Shown in pieces: positions 1 through 7,523 of a DNA stretch of 20,548 nucleotides. Made by a program: the position numbers and the translations under genes. Below the pieces are notes generated by a model, which had not been told where the DNA came from, made no database searches, and was given only the letters and a program-made list of their open reading frames with translations. The stretch comes from JAAAPF01 sp964481035 (GTDB taxonomy: Bacteria > Pseudomonadota > Alphaproteobacteria > Geminicoccales > Geminicoccaceae): assembly GCA_964481035.1 (NCBI GenBank), contig CAYZSE010000051.1, positions 1-20,548 on the forward strand, given 5' to 3'. Each line of letters begins with the position of its first letter. The stretch's first letter is position 1.

Positions 1-623
1 GCATCTCGCCGTCTTTCGAGGAAATGCGGGATGCGCTCAACTTGAAATCGAAATCCGGAATCCATCGCTTGATCTCGGGCCTCGAAGAGCGCGGCTACAT
101 TCGCCGCCTCGCCCATCGGGCCCGGGCGCTCGAGATGCTCCGCCCGCCGCCGAGCGCGACCGAGATCGACATGGCTGCGGACGAGGCCGGCAACGTCATC
201 CGCGGTCACTTCGGTCGCGCCGCACCGAACGAGCGCGCCGGGACGCGTGACCTGCCGTTCTACGGACGCATCGCCGCCGGTACGCCGATCGAGGCGATCT
301 CCGATCCGCAAGGCAGCCACGAGCTTCCCGATATCCTGATCGGTGCCGGCGACCACTACACGCTCGAGGTGACCGGCGATTCCATGGTCGACGCGGGCAT
401 CCACGACGGCGACATCGTCGTCATTCGCCGCTGCGACACGGCCACCGACAGCGCCATCGTGGTCGCCCTCATCGACGACCGTGAGGCGACCTTGAAGCGT
501 CTGCGCCGGCAGGGCGAGTTCGTCGCCCTCGAAGCGGCCAATCCGACCTACGAGACACGCACGCTGCCGGCCGAGCGGGTGCGCGTCCAAGGTCGGCTCG
601 TGGGTCTCGTCCGCCGCTATTGA
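1..623 (+). CDS. lexA: LexA repressor, 5'-truncated by the window edge
   Basis: LexA represses SOS genes and cleaves itself when bound to RecA filaments. The reading frame is open from base 3 and already lies inside the winged-helix DNA-binding domain (SPSFEEMRDALNL, then KSKSGIHRLI as the recognition-helix region), so the start lies outside the window. The C-terminal S24 protease domain is complete. It has the Ala-Gly cleavage site in YGRIAAGTPIEAI, the nucleophile serine in VTGDSMVDAG and the general-base lysine in REATLKRLRR. The spelling of the DNA-binding helix matches alphaproteobacterial LexA as I remember it. It converges with the downstream minus-strand gene, leaving 21 bases between the stop codons. 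The promoter and any self-regulating SOS box are not in the window. Confidence 0.96.
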   Translation, partial: ISPSFEEMRDALNLKSKSGIHRLISGLEERGYIRRLAHRARALEMLRPPPSATEIDMAADEAGNVIRGHFGRAAPNERAGTRDLPFYGRIAAGTPIEAISDPQGSHELPDILIGAGDHYTLEVTGDSMVDAGIHDGDIVVIRRCDTATDSAIVVALIDDREATLKRLRRQGEFVALEAANPTYETRTLPAERVRVQGRLVGLVRRY

Positions 624-644
624 AGGCGGTCGCCGACGACGCGA

Positions 645-1388
645 TCAGCCGCCACCGGGCCTCGCCGCCAGCAACGCGCCCGGCCGATCGGTGATCACGG
701 TGCGCACCCCCGAGCGCCAGAGCTGCACCGCGGTCGGCGCGTCGTTGACCGTGTAGGCGACCGGCCAGAGGGCCTGGCGAACGATCCGCTCGAGGCTCGC
801 CCTGTCGAAAGCGCGACGATCGGCGTGCAGGGCCACCGCGCGAACCTCGCGGGCAAAGGCGAGATCGTCGGCGGCGATGGTGCGGCCCACGAGCAGGCCG
901 AGAGGCGCGTCACAGGCTCGTTCGCGCGCCGCGGTCAGAGCCGGCCGCGCGAAGCTCGAGAGGACGAACGGTCCGGGCCAGGACAGCAGGATCGCGGCCG
1001 CGGCGGCGCCGGCCGAACGCGCCTCGTCGTCACCCTCGGCCTTGACCTCCACGTTGAGCCCGAGGCCCAGATCGCCGGCCGCCGCCAGCGCGTCCGCCAG
1101 CATCGGCACGAGCTCGCCGGCGAAGGTCGAGGCAAACCAGCCGCCGGCATCGAGCCGCGCCACGTCGCGCGCGGCGAAGTGACGAACCGCGCCGTGGCCG
1201 TTGGTGGTGCGTTCCAGGCGAGCGTCGTGCATGACGACCAGACCGCCGCAGCCGGCCAGCCGCGCGTCGATCTCGGCCCACTCGGCACCGGCCGCGACGG
1301 CGGCTCTGAGCGCGGCGACCGTGTTCTCGGGAGCGGTCGCGGAGGCGCCGCGATGGGCGACCACCGCGGGCATGAGCGAAGCCGTCAC
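645..1388 (-). CDS. ugpQ: Glycerophosphodiester phosphodiesterase (GDPD family, UgpQ-like)
   Basis: This probably hydrolyses glycerophosphodiesters to glycerol-3-phosphate plus an alcohol, acting as a cytosolic enzyme since no signal peptide is visible. The 247 residues fit a single GDPD TIM barrel. Visible active-site features are HRGAS near residue 12, PENT at 20-23, the metal-binding pair in AEIDAR (residues 38-43), VMHD at 52-55, and NVEVK further on. I chose the GTG start at 1388 because it overlaps the upstream stop as GTGA and has a weak AGGCGG ahead of it. An ATG at 1373 (MPAVVAHRG) is the alternative and lacks a Shine-Dalgarno sequence. The long open frame continuing upstream is the wrong frame of the FAD oxidoreductase gene. 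It is the last gene of a three-gene unit. Confidence 0.9.
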   Translation of the reverse strand: MTASLMPAVVAHRGASATAPENTVAALRAAVAAGAEWAEIDARLAGCGGLVVMHDARLERTTNGHGAVRHFAARDVARLDAGGWFASTFAGELVPMLADALAAAGDLGLGLNVEVKAEGDDEARSAGAAAAAILLSWPGPFVLSSFARPALTAARERACDAPLGLLVGRTIAADDLAFAREVRAVALHADRRAFDRASLERIVRQALWPVAYTVNDAPTAVQLWRSGVRTVITDRPGALLAARPGGG

Positions 1389-2515
1389 GAAGCCGCCTGC
1401 GGCAAGACCGACGCGCTGCCGTCGAGCGCCGCGACGACCTCGTCGGCGAGCGCGAGGCTCGAGGTCAGGCCGGGGCTCTCGATACCGAACAGGTTGACGA
1501 GGCCGGCGACGCCATGGCTCGCCGGGCCCTGCACCACGAAGTCCGCCGCCGGCGTGCCCGCCGGCCCCAGCTTCGGACGAATGCCGGCGTAGCCCGGTTG
1601 CAGCGCACCGTCCGGTAGGCCCGGCCAGTAGTTGCGCACCGCGGCGTAGAAGACGTCGGCGCGGCTCGGCTCGACGTCGTAGTCGATCCCGTCGATCCAC
1701 TCGGTGTCCGGGCCGAGGCGGGCCTGGCCGGCGAGGTCGACGGTGATGTGGACACCGAGCCCGGCGGCCTCGGGGACGGGGTAGATGAGCCGGGCGAAAG
1801 GCGAGCGGCCGGGCAGGGTGAAGTAGTTGCCCTTGCAGTAATAGGCCTTCGGCACGTGGCGCGGATCGAGCCCGTCGATCCGCGCGGCGAGCCCCGGCGC
1901 GTGCAGGCCCGCGCAGTTGACGACCTCGCCCGCCAGCAGCTCCATCGGCGCGTCGCCTCGAACCTCGAGCACGATGCCGTCGGCGCGCACGTGCGCCGCC
2001 TCGAGCGGCGCGTGGAAGGCGATGACGCCGCCGGCGGCACCGAGATCGCCATCGAGCGCCAGCATGAAGGCGTGGCTGTCGACGATGCCCGTGGTGGGCG
2101 ACCACAAGGCCGCGGTGCACCTGAGTGCCGGCTCCAGGCCGCGGGCCCGGTCGGCGTCCCACCATTCGAGCTCGACGCCGTTGGCCGCGGCCTTGTCGCG
2201 GACCTGCGCGAGGGTCGCGTGCTGCCCCTCGTCGGTGGCGACGATCAGCTTGCCGCAATTGGCGTGATGGACGCCCCGCTCGCGGCAATACTCGTAGAGG
2301 CGCCACTTGCCGGCGAGGCAGCTTCGCGCCTTCAACGAGCCCGCCGGGTAGTAGATGCCGGCGTGGACGACCTCGCTGTTGCGCGAGCTCGTCTCGGTGC
2401 CGATCGCCCCGGCACGCTCGAGCACGATGACCTCACGGCCCGACAGCGCGAGCGCGCGGGCCACCGCGAGCCCGACCACGCCGGCACCGACAACCACCGT
2501 CTGCACACGCTCCAT
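1385..2515 (-). CDS. FAD-dependent oxidoreductase, L-2-hydroxyglutarate dehydrogenase (LhgO/L2HGDH)-like
   Basis: A DAO-superfamily flavoenzyme of 376 residues, the usual length for LhgO-type proteins, which oxidise L-2-hydroxyglutarate to 2-oxoglutarate and pass electrons to the quinone pool. The Rossmann dinucleotide motif VVVGAGVVGLAVA lies at residues 7-19 and the acidic end of the second strand is VLERAG. The family signature TSSRNSEVVHAGIYYP follows at about 42-57. NCAGLHAP and, near the C terminus, GYAGIRPKLG and FGIESPGLTSS are typical of the L2HGDH group. It starts 3 bases after the stop of the Ldh_2-family gene and overlaps the phosphodiesterase gene by 4 bases, so the three are probably co-transcribed. 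The exact substrate is inferred from family resemblance; another 2-hydroxyacid is possible. Confidence 0.88.
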   Translation of the reverse strand: MERVQTVVVGAGVVGLAVARALALSGREVIVLERAGAIGTETSSRNSEVVHAGIYYPAGSLKARSCLAGKWRLYEYCRERGVHHANCGKLIVATDEGQHATLAQVRDKAAANGVELEWWDADRARGLEPALRCTAALWSPTTGIVDSHAFMLALDGDLGAAGGVIAFHAPLEAAHVRADGIVLEVRGDAPMELLAGEVVNCAGLHAPGLAARIDGLDPRHVPKAYYCKGNYFTLPGRSPFARLIYPVPEAAGLGVHITVDLAGQARLGPDTEWIDGIDYDVEPSRADVFYAAVRNYWPGLPDGALQPGYAGIRPKLGPAGTPAADFVVQGPASHGVAGLVNLFGIESPGLTSSLALADEVVAALDGSASVLPQAAS

Positions 2516-2518
2516 GGC

Positions 2519-3589
2519 TCAATCTCCCAGCAGGCGATCGACCTCGGCCCGCACGACGCCGACGCTCTCGCCGGCCGCGCGGATCTGATCGATCGTCATG
2601 GCCTCGACGGGCACGCCCGCCGCGCGCCGCTCGGCCCGCGCCGCCTGCTCGGGCTCGCCCGGCAGCAGAACCTCGTCCACTCCCGGCGCCGGCGGCGACG
2701 CCTTGACGTAGCGGGCGAAGGCCCGCGCCTCGTCGGCGATGGCCGAGGGGTCGCCGAAAGCGGCCGGATCCATCACGACCGAGAGCATGTTGTTCAGGAT
2801 CGAACCGTGACGCTCGTGCCCGGGCTGGATCGTCCGCGCACCGGTGAGCGCGCCCGCGAACACCTCGCACAGGATCGCGAGGCCCGAGCCCTTATGCAGC
2901 CCGAAGGCGGTGAGGGCGCCCTCGTGGCGGTCGATGAGGCCGACGGGATCGGTCGTCGGCCGGCCGTCGCCGCCGAGAAGCGTCCCCTCGGGCACCGGCA
3001 TGCCACGGTTCCGCGCGACGCGGGCCTTGCCCAGGGCGATCGTGCTCGTCGCCATGTCCAAGAGCGGCATGGGACCATCGGCCCCTGGCAGCGCCGCCGC
3101 GAAGGGATTGGTGATGAAGCGGCCGTCGCTCCCGCCGAACGGGGCCACGACCGGATCGTGGTCGACGACGTTGACGAAATGCGCCGACGCCATCCCTGCC
3201 GCGGCGCAATGCTCGGCATACGCGCCGATGCGACCGACGTGCGCGGCGTTCCTGAGCGCGAGCACGCAGGCGCCCGCCGTGCGCGCCCGGGCGATGGCGT
3301 GCTCGAGGGCGAGGCGGGCCATCGGCTGGCCGAGGCCGCGCTTGGCGTCGACGACCACGACGGCACCGTCGTCGCGGACCACCTCGGGCGTCTGGTTGGC
3401 GACGTAGAGCCCGGCCTGGAGGTGCCGAACATAGGTCGGCAGCATGCCGATGCCGTGGCTGTCGTGGCCGGCGAGGTTGGCGGCGACGAGATGCTCGGCG
3501 ACGATGCCCGCCTCGGCGTCGGCCGAGCCCGCCGCCCGCAGGACCGCTTGCGCCGTCGCTTCCAGGGCGGCCACCTCGAAACGCCTCAA
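2519..3589 (-). CDS. Ldh_2-family NAD(P)-dependent 2-hydroxyacid (malate/lactate-type) dehydrogenase
   Basis: Member of the malate/L-lactate dehydrogenase type-2 family (YbiC, MdlB, ureidoglycolate dehydrogenase), which interconvert 2-hydroxyacids and 2-oxoacids with NAD(P)H in the cytosol. At 356 residues it has the normal length. The family's catalytic histidine motif is GHDSHGIGMLPTYV (His45), followed by NAAHVGRIGAYAEH, FITNPFAAALPG, LLDMATS and HKGSGLAILCE. The proposed start is TTG at 3589 because GGAGGGGGG lies just upstream; no in-frame ATG is nearby. It is the first gene of the unit with the LhgO-like oxidase and the phosphodiesterase. The substrate cannot be read from the sequence. 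Confidence 0.9.
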   Translation of the reverse strand: MRRFEVAALEATAQAVLRAAGSADAEAGIVAEHLVAANLAGHDSHGIGMLPTYVRHLQAGLYVANQTPEVVRDDGAVVVVDAKRGLGQPMARLALEHAIARARTAGACVLALRNAAHVGRIGAYAEHCAAAGMASAHFVNVVDHDPVVAPFGGSDGRFITNPFAAALPGADGPMPLLDMATSTIALGKARVARNRGMPVPEGTLLGGDGRPTTDPVGLIDRHEGALTAFGLHKGSGLAILCEVFAGALTGARTIQPGHERHGSILNNMLSVVMDPAAFGDPSAIADEARAFARYVKASPPAPGVDEVLLPGEPEQAARAERRAAGVPVEAMTIDQIRAAGESVGVVRAEVDRLLGD

Positions 3590-3621
3590 GCACCCCCCTC
3601 CGGTCGCAGCGCGGATCTAGA

Positions 3622-3666
3622 GCCGGTGGCTTAGCACGCGATGTCCCGGCGTGCGATGCCGCCGGC
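3622..3666 (-). terminator. Bipartite hairpin directly after the cysQ-like stop codon
   Basis: Nested inverted repeats: GCCGG (3622-3626) pairs with CCGGC (3662-3666), and inside it GCACGC (3634-3639) pairs with GCGTGC (3649-3654). The structure abuts the stop of the phosphatase gene and lies upstream of the Ldh_2-family gene, so it could end ubiD-cysQ transcription. No T-run follows on the minus strand, so it is not a textbook intrinsic terminator. It could also be an operator for the next gene. Confidence 0.35.
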
Positions 3667-4449
3667 TCAGCGAAGGCTCCCCAAATGGGCCAGCAGTTCC
3701 GTGTGGAGGACCGGGCCGGCCGCGACGAGGCCGTCGTGCAGGGGCTCCGGGGCGTTGATCCGCAAGCGCCGCCCGCGGCGGTCGGTGAGCACGCCGCCGC
3801 CGTTCTCGATCATCGCGGCCGCCGCGGCGAGGTCCCAGTCGGCGACCCGGCGCAAGGAGACGAGGCCGTCGGCGCGGCCGGCGGCGATCAGCGCGAGGCG
3901 GTAGGCGAGCGAGCCGAGCCCCTTGATCTCGCAGTGGGCGAAATGGTGCTGGAAGCCGGCCTCGCGCGCCTCGCGGCCGCTCACCAGCAAGAGCGTAGCG
4001 CCCGCGGGCGTCCACGCCCGCAGGCGCGTCGGCCGCGCGTTGAGCGTCGTCGGCCGGCCGTCGCCGGCGACGAACAGCTCGTCGGTCGCCGGGTTGAGGA
4101 CGATGCCGAGAACCACCCGGCCGGCCTCCCAGAGCGCCACCGACACCGCGAACTCCGGCTTGCCGCCGGCGTAGGAGCGGGTGCCGTCGATGGGATCGAC
4201 GATCCAGACGCGCGCGGCGCCGAGACGCTCTCGGTCGTCGGGGGTCTCCTCGCTCAGCCAGGCGTCGTCGCCGCGCGGCAGGTGCTGCTTCAAGAAGCCG
4301 TCGATGGCGAGATCGGCCTCGGTGACGAGCGCTCCGGGCGTCTTCTCCCAGCGGCGATGATCGCTCCGGAAGTAGCGCATGGCAATGGCGCCGGCCTCGC
4401 GGGTTAGCGCCACCGCGTGCTGAACGACACCATCGTCTACCGCTTCCAA
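3667..4449 (-). CDS. cysQ: Inositol-monophosphatase superfamily phosphatase, CysQ-like 3'(2'),5'-bisphosphate nucleotidase
   Basis: A Mg-dependent, Li-sensitive type phosphatase of about 260 residues. CysQ members remove the 3' phosphate of PAP, a by-product of PAPS-using reactions. Visible metal-site motifs are LSEETPD (about 65-71) and WIVDPIDGTRSYAGGKPE (about 82-99), with the C-terminal VADWDLAAAAAMIENGGG. The wording after DPIDGT is closer to CysQ than to HisN or SuhB, but the substrate is inferred. The start is uncertain. TTG at 4449 gives a full first helix (residues 1-25), overlaps ubiD by 13 bases and has a G-rich stretch upstream. GTG at 4413 would clip that helix. The frame stays open far upstream through ubiD, but that part is out of frame with UbiD and has no family match. 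Confidence 0.82.
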   Translation of the reverse strand: MEAVDDGVVQHAVALTREAGAIAMRYFRSDHRRWEKTPGALVTEADLAIDGFLKQHLPRGDDAWLSEETPDDRERLGAARVWIVDPIDGTRSYAGGKPEFAVSVALWEAGRVVLGIVLNPATDELFVAGDGRPTTLNARPTRLRAWTPAGATLLLVSGREAREAGFQHHFAHCEIKGLGSLAYRLALIAAGRADGLVSLRRVADWDLAAAAAMIENGGGVLTDRRGRRLRINAPEPLHDGLVAAGPVLHTELLAHLGSLR

Positions 4450-5933
4450 ATGGGCGCCCCCGAGCCGGGCAGGCCGAGCTCGGCCCAGCGCGCGGTGACC
4501 CGCTCGACGATCCCCGGCGCCATGGTGAGCTCCTGGCCCCACTCGCGCTTGGTCTCCGGCGGCCACTTGTTGGTGGCGTCGATGCCGACCTTGGAGCCGA
4601 GGCCGCTCTCCGGCGCGGCGAAGTCGAGATAATCGATCGGCGTGTTCTCCAGGATCGTGAAGTCGCGCGCCGGGTCGACCCGCGTCGAGATCGCCCACAT
4701 GACGTCCTGCCAGTCGCGGGCATCGATCTCGTCGTCCACGACGATGACGAACTTGGTGTACATGAATTGCCGCAGGTACGACCAGACGCCCAGCATCACC
4801 CGCTTGGCGTGACCCGGATAGGCCTTCTTCATGGCGACCACGGCGATCCGGTAGGAGCAACCCTCGGGCGGCAGCCAGAAGTCGACCACCTCGGGGAACT
4901 GCTGGGTGAAGAGCGGCAAGAAGACCTCGTTCATCGCCTCGCCCAGGACCGAGGGCTCGTCGGGCGGGCGGCCGGTGAAGGTCGAGAGGTAGATTGGATC
5001 GCGGCGCATGGTGATCGCGGTGACGGTGAACACCGGGAAGCGCTCGACGGCGTTGTAGTAGCCGGTGTGGTCGCCGTAGGGCCCTTCGTCGCCGTACTCG
5101 TCGAGGCTGACCTCGCCTTCGAGGACGATCTCGGCGGTCGCCGGCACCTTGAGGGGCTGGCTGACGCAGTCGACGAGCTCGACCCGCCGGCCCCGCAGGA
5201 GCCCCGCATATTGGTATTCCGAGAGCGTGTCGGGCACGGGCGTGACGGCGGCGAGCGTCGTGCCCGGGTCGGCGCCGATCACGGCCGCGGCCGGCAGGGG
5301 CTCGCGCCGCGCCTGGCCCCAGCGCTGGTGGTGCTGGGCACCACCCCGATGCTTGAGCCAGCGCATGAGCGTGGTGTTCCGCCCCGTCACCTGCATGCGG
5401 TAGATGCCGAGGTTGAAGGCGTCGGCCTTGTCCTTCGACGGCCCCTTGGTGACGATCAAGGGCCAGGTGATCAACGGCGCCGGCTCGCCGGGCCAGCAGC
5501 TCTGGATGGGGAGCTTGGCGAGGTCGATCTCCTCGCCCTTGAGCACGACCTCCTGGCAGGGGGCGCGGGCGACGCTCCTCGGGCGCATGGCCAGCGCCGA
5601 CTTGAGGAGCGGTACGAGTTCCATCGCCTCGCGCCAGCCGCCCGGCGGCTCGGGCTGCTTCAAGAAGGCCAGCATCTCGCCGAGCTTGCGCAGCTCGCCC
5701 GGCTCCTTGCCCATCCCCCAGGCGACCCGCTCTACGGTGCCGAACAAATTGACGAGGACCGGCATGGTGTGGCCCTCGACGTTCTCGAACAGTGCCGCCG
5801 GCCCCTTCTCGGCCAAGAGGCGGGTGTGGATCTCGGTCATCTCGAGGACCGGCGAGACCGGAGCTTTGACGCGCACCAGCCGACCTCGGCGCTCGAGATG
5901 ATCCATGAAGTCGCGCAGGCTCTCGAAGGGCAT
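4437..5933 (-). CDS. ubiD: UbiD, 3-polyprenyl-4-hydroxybenzoate decarboxylase
   Basis: A prenylated-FMN-dependent decarboxylase that removes the carboxylate of polyprenyl-4-hydroxybenzoate in ubiquinone synthesis. At 498 residues from ATG 5933 it matches the length of classical UbiD. Typical segments, in order, are SLRDFMDHLERRGRL (5-19), FNLGIYRMQV (173-182, prFMN/metal region), ITWPLIVTKGP, EVSLDEYGDEGPYGDHTGYY (274-293, catalytic acidic residues) and ENTPIDYLDF and LGSKVGIDATNKWPPET near the C terminus. These are UbiD-proper features rather than those of the wider aromatic decarboxylases. The frame is open further upstream to 6179, but the family's N terminus begins at MPFESL. The partner UbiX (prFMN synthase) is not in this window. 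Confidence 0.96.
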   Translation of the reverse strand: MPFESLRDFMDHLERRGRLVRVKAPVSPVLEMTEIHTRLLAEKGPAALFENVEGHTMPVLVNLFGTVERVAWGMGKEPGELRKLGEMLAFLKQPEPPGGWREAMELVPLLKSALAMRPRSVARAPCQEVVLKGEEIDLAKLPIQSCWPGEPAPLITWPLIVTKGPSKDKADAFNLGIYRMQVTGRNTTLMRWLKHRGGAQHHQRWGQARREPLPAAAVIGADPGTTLAAVTPVPDTLSEYQYAGLLRGRRVELVDCVSQPLKVPATAEIVLEGEVSLDEYGDEGPYGDHTGYYNAVERFPVFTVTAITMRRDPIYLSTFTGRPPDEPSVLGEAMNEVFLPLFTQQFPEVVDFWLPPEGCSYRIAVVAMKKAYPGHAKRVMLGVWSYLRQFMYTKFVIVVDDEIDARDWQDVMWAISTRVDPARDFTILENTPIDYLDFAAPESGLGSKVGIDATNKWPPETKREWGQELTMAPGIVERVTARWAELGLPGSGAPIWKR

Positions 5934-6361
5934 GGCACTCGTCGGCTGGGAGGCGGGCACGCGACGCGCAAGCAAGCCTACGCGCGTCGCCCGGATGTCG
6001 AGGGAGGTCGGCCAGCGGCGCGCGCCCGTCAAGCAACACGCGACACCGCGCCCCGGTCGTGTCCCACCGGGTGGTTTGGTCTGAGAGGCCAAGCGGTCGC
6101 TGATCGCCATTGGCGATGCGGGCAGGTGGGCACCGCGAGGACCAGGTGTACTCGCCGGCCAAGCGACTGGTGAGCGCACCCTTGGAGCGCGCCGCCCCGC
6201 TTTGCGGCAGCCTCCTGGTGCTTACAGCGATGGCCGGCCGCCTTTTGGCGAAGAGGTGGCAAGCGATATCCGTCGACCGGCTCCGATCCTTGGTCTCCAT
6301 CACGGCGCCCTCCTGGCGCCGCCTCGACGGCGCTCCTGGAACCAACCGACCAAGTCACCCC
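5934..6361. other. Intergenic stretch without a recognisable gene
   Basis: About 430 bases lie between the ubiD start and the stop of the secreted-protein gene. All three minus-strand frames are open for long runs, as expected at this GC content, and none gives a recognisable protein. One minus-strand ATG at 6300 has a good AGGAGG 8 bases ahead, but its frame runs on into the wrong frame of ubiD. Small dyads occur at 6103-6117 (ATCGCC-ATT-GGCGAT) and 6304-6320 (GGCGCC twice around CTCCT). The second lies about 40-60 bases after the secreted-protein gene and might help end its transcript, though without a T-run. Confidence 0.5.
5961..5990. promoter_or_regulatory. Perfect 9-bp inverted repeat upstream of ubiD
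   Basis: GCGACGCGC (5961-5969) and its exact reverse complement GCGCGTCGC (5982-5990) are separated by 12 bases. The dyad sits 28-57 bases upstream of the ubiD ATG. It could be a protein operator or a 5'-UTR hairpin; nothing else in the sequence decides between them. Confidence 0.4.
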
Positions 6362-7216
6362 TCAGGGGCCCAGGCGGGCGCCGTTCACGCAGCAATGCGG
6401 GATGCCACCGCGGCGGATGCAGTCGTCGACGGCGTAGGAGAGCGCCATCTCGGCGCTCGGCATGCCCTGCGCCCAGCCGGTGACATTTGTCATCGAGCAA
6501 TAGGCTGAAGCCTGGAAGATTCCCTCCGGCGCAGGGGCAACTGCCGGGACCGTGGCGCCACCGGGCTGAAGCCCGACACCCGCGGTGCAGCAGTTGGGTA
6601 TCCCGCCGCGGTAGATGCAATCATCGACGGCGAGCGCCATCGCCTGCTGAGGCGAGGCCGCACCTGTCGCGTAGCCGGTGACGCCCGTCTGCGAGCAATA
6701 GGCGTAGGCCGCGAAGACCTGTCCCGCCGGCTGCTGGGGGCGGACGGGCGAAGTCTGTGGTTGTCCAGGCCCTTGCGGCTCGGGTTGGGTCGTGGCCGAC
6801 CTTTCGGAGAACAACAGGCGGTCGGTAAGCTTGTTGTGGATCTCGCGCCGACAGTCACGGGCGTCCTGAAGCGTTGTGGCGAGGTCCTTCTGCAAGACGC
6901 CCTGGTACTCCTCCGTCTGATATTGCCCCGAGCCGCTGACACCGAGGTCAGCCAGCCTGCCGAGCACCCCCGACAATTCCGCCCGTGCTTCCCCGGAAAG
7001 CTCGATGTTCTCGCCGGAGCCCTCGAGCGGAATGCGGTCGCAGATACGCTCGGCGTAGTTGGCGATGACGTCCAGTTGCTCTTGAAAAGTCTCGACCTGC
7101 GCGGCAGCCGAACTCACCAAGGACGTCCACAGGAGGCTACCGACGAGTGCCGCAGGGGAGCATCGACTTTCGCGCCCGGCGCGGGCCGCCGAGTGCGCGT
7201 TCTCGAGGTGCGCCAT
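6362..7216 (-). CDS. Secreted protein of unknown function with two tandem Cys-rich motifs
   Basis: A predicted exported protein of 284 residues. ATG 7216 is chosen over ATG 7243 because AAGGA lies 7 bases ahead of it and none precedes 7243. Residues 1-40 look like a Sec signal peptide: arginines, then AALVGSLLWTSLVSSAAA and cleavage near AAAQ. Residues 41-130 form a helical region with two cysteines (ICDRIPLEG, DARDCRREI) around ELSGEARAEL and YQGVLQKDL. A Pro/Gln-rich linker (about 140-165) leads to two copies of one motif, at 168-210 and 234-276. Each has an AYCS start, VTG[YW]A, a helix ending AVDDCI.RGGIP and a final CC pair. The motif loosely recalls DUF4189-type domains, but I cannot name the family. 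The place of action is probably the periplasm or outside the cell. Confidence 0.75.
   Translation of the reverse strand: MAHLENAHSAARAGRESRCSPAALVGSLLWTSLVSSAAAQVETFQEQLDVIANYAERICDRIPLEGSGENIELSGEARAELSGVLGRLADLGVSGSGQYQTEEYQGVLQKDLATTLQDARDCRREIHNKLTDRLLFSERSATTQPEPQGPGQPQTSPVRPQQPAGQVFAAYAYCSQTGVTGYATGAASPQQAMALAVDDCIYRGGIPNCCTAGVGLQPGGATVPAVAPAPEGIFQASAYCSMTNVTGWAQGMPSAEMALSYAVDDCIRRGGIPHCCVNGARLGP
6389..6517 (-). repeat. Copy 2 of the intragenic Cys-motif repeat (residues 234-276)
   Basis: Encodes the second AYCS ... DDCIRRGGIPHCC unit, ending 8 residues before the C terminus. The copies are diverged at the DNA level, so the duplication is old and maintained by selection on the protein. 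Confidence 0.8.
6587..6715 (-). repeat. Copy 1 of the intragenic Cys-motif repeat (residues 168-210)
   Basis: Encodes the first AYCS ... DDCIYRGGIPNCC unit. It matches residues 234-276 of the same protein without gaps over about 43 positions, with all four cysteines conserved, which indicates an internal duplication of a small disulfide-type domain. Confidence 0.8.
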
Positions 7217-7361
7217 CGTGCCGTCCTTCGTCAGCCAGGGCATCTAGGCTCGACCCACATCATCCGGGTGACCGTATGCTGTCCAGTGTCCGGCCGGCCA
7301 GCAGGCGTCGCCAGCCACATCTTGGTGCCACGTGAGTATGTCGCATGGCGCCAGGCCGCCA

Positions 7362-7488
7362 CATCGGCCCTTCTGATCTCGATAGGCGGGTTGCCGATGC
7401 CAATCTGCGGGCGCGACGGTACGGCTCGACCGTTGCCGGCATGAGATGGCCACGATGCGTAAGCCCGCGCGGCCATGCCGACGCGGCC
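7362..7488 (-). repeat. Dispersed intergenic element, copy A
   Basis: This segment aligns without gaps to 17851-17977. By hand count 84 of 117 positions are identical between 7372-7488 and 17861-17977, and weaker similarity extends 10 bases further. Both copies are in the same orientation, downstream of one minus-strand gene and upstream of another. Read on the minus strand, one frame gives GN.RAVPSR..IG in both copies. It fills most of the 307-base gap between the thioredoxin-like gene and the secreted-protein gene; I see no gene in the rest of that gap. Confidence 0.75.
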
Positions 7489-7523
7489 GAGGCATGCCGC
7501 AGGCGGTAGACGCTCGGCACTGG

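Noticed and set aside
1748..3634. Plus-strand open frame of 628 codons across the oxidoreductase genes
   Set aside because: It lies antisense to two clearly recognisable enzymes. Its composition (Arg, Gly, Ala, His, Asp) is that of a mirrored high-GC frame, and it has no domain match.
4450..6345. Upstream extension of the CysQ-like frame (total 892 codons)
   Set aside because: It is out of frame with UbiD throughout and shows no conserved motif. A good AGGAGG at ATG 6300 was considered, but the frame has no stop of its own and no homology I recognise.
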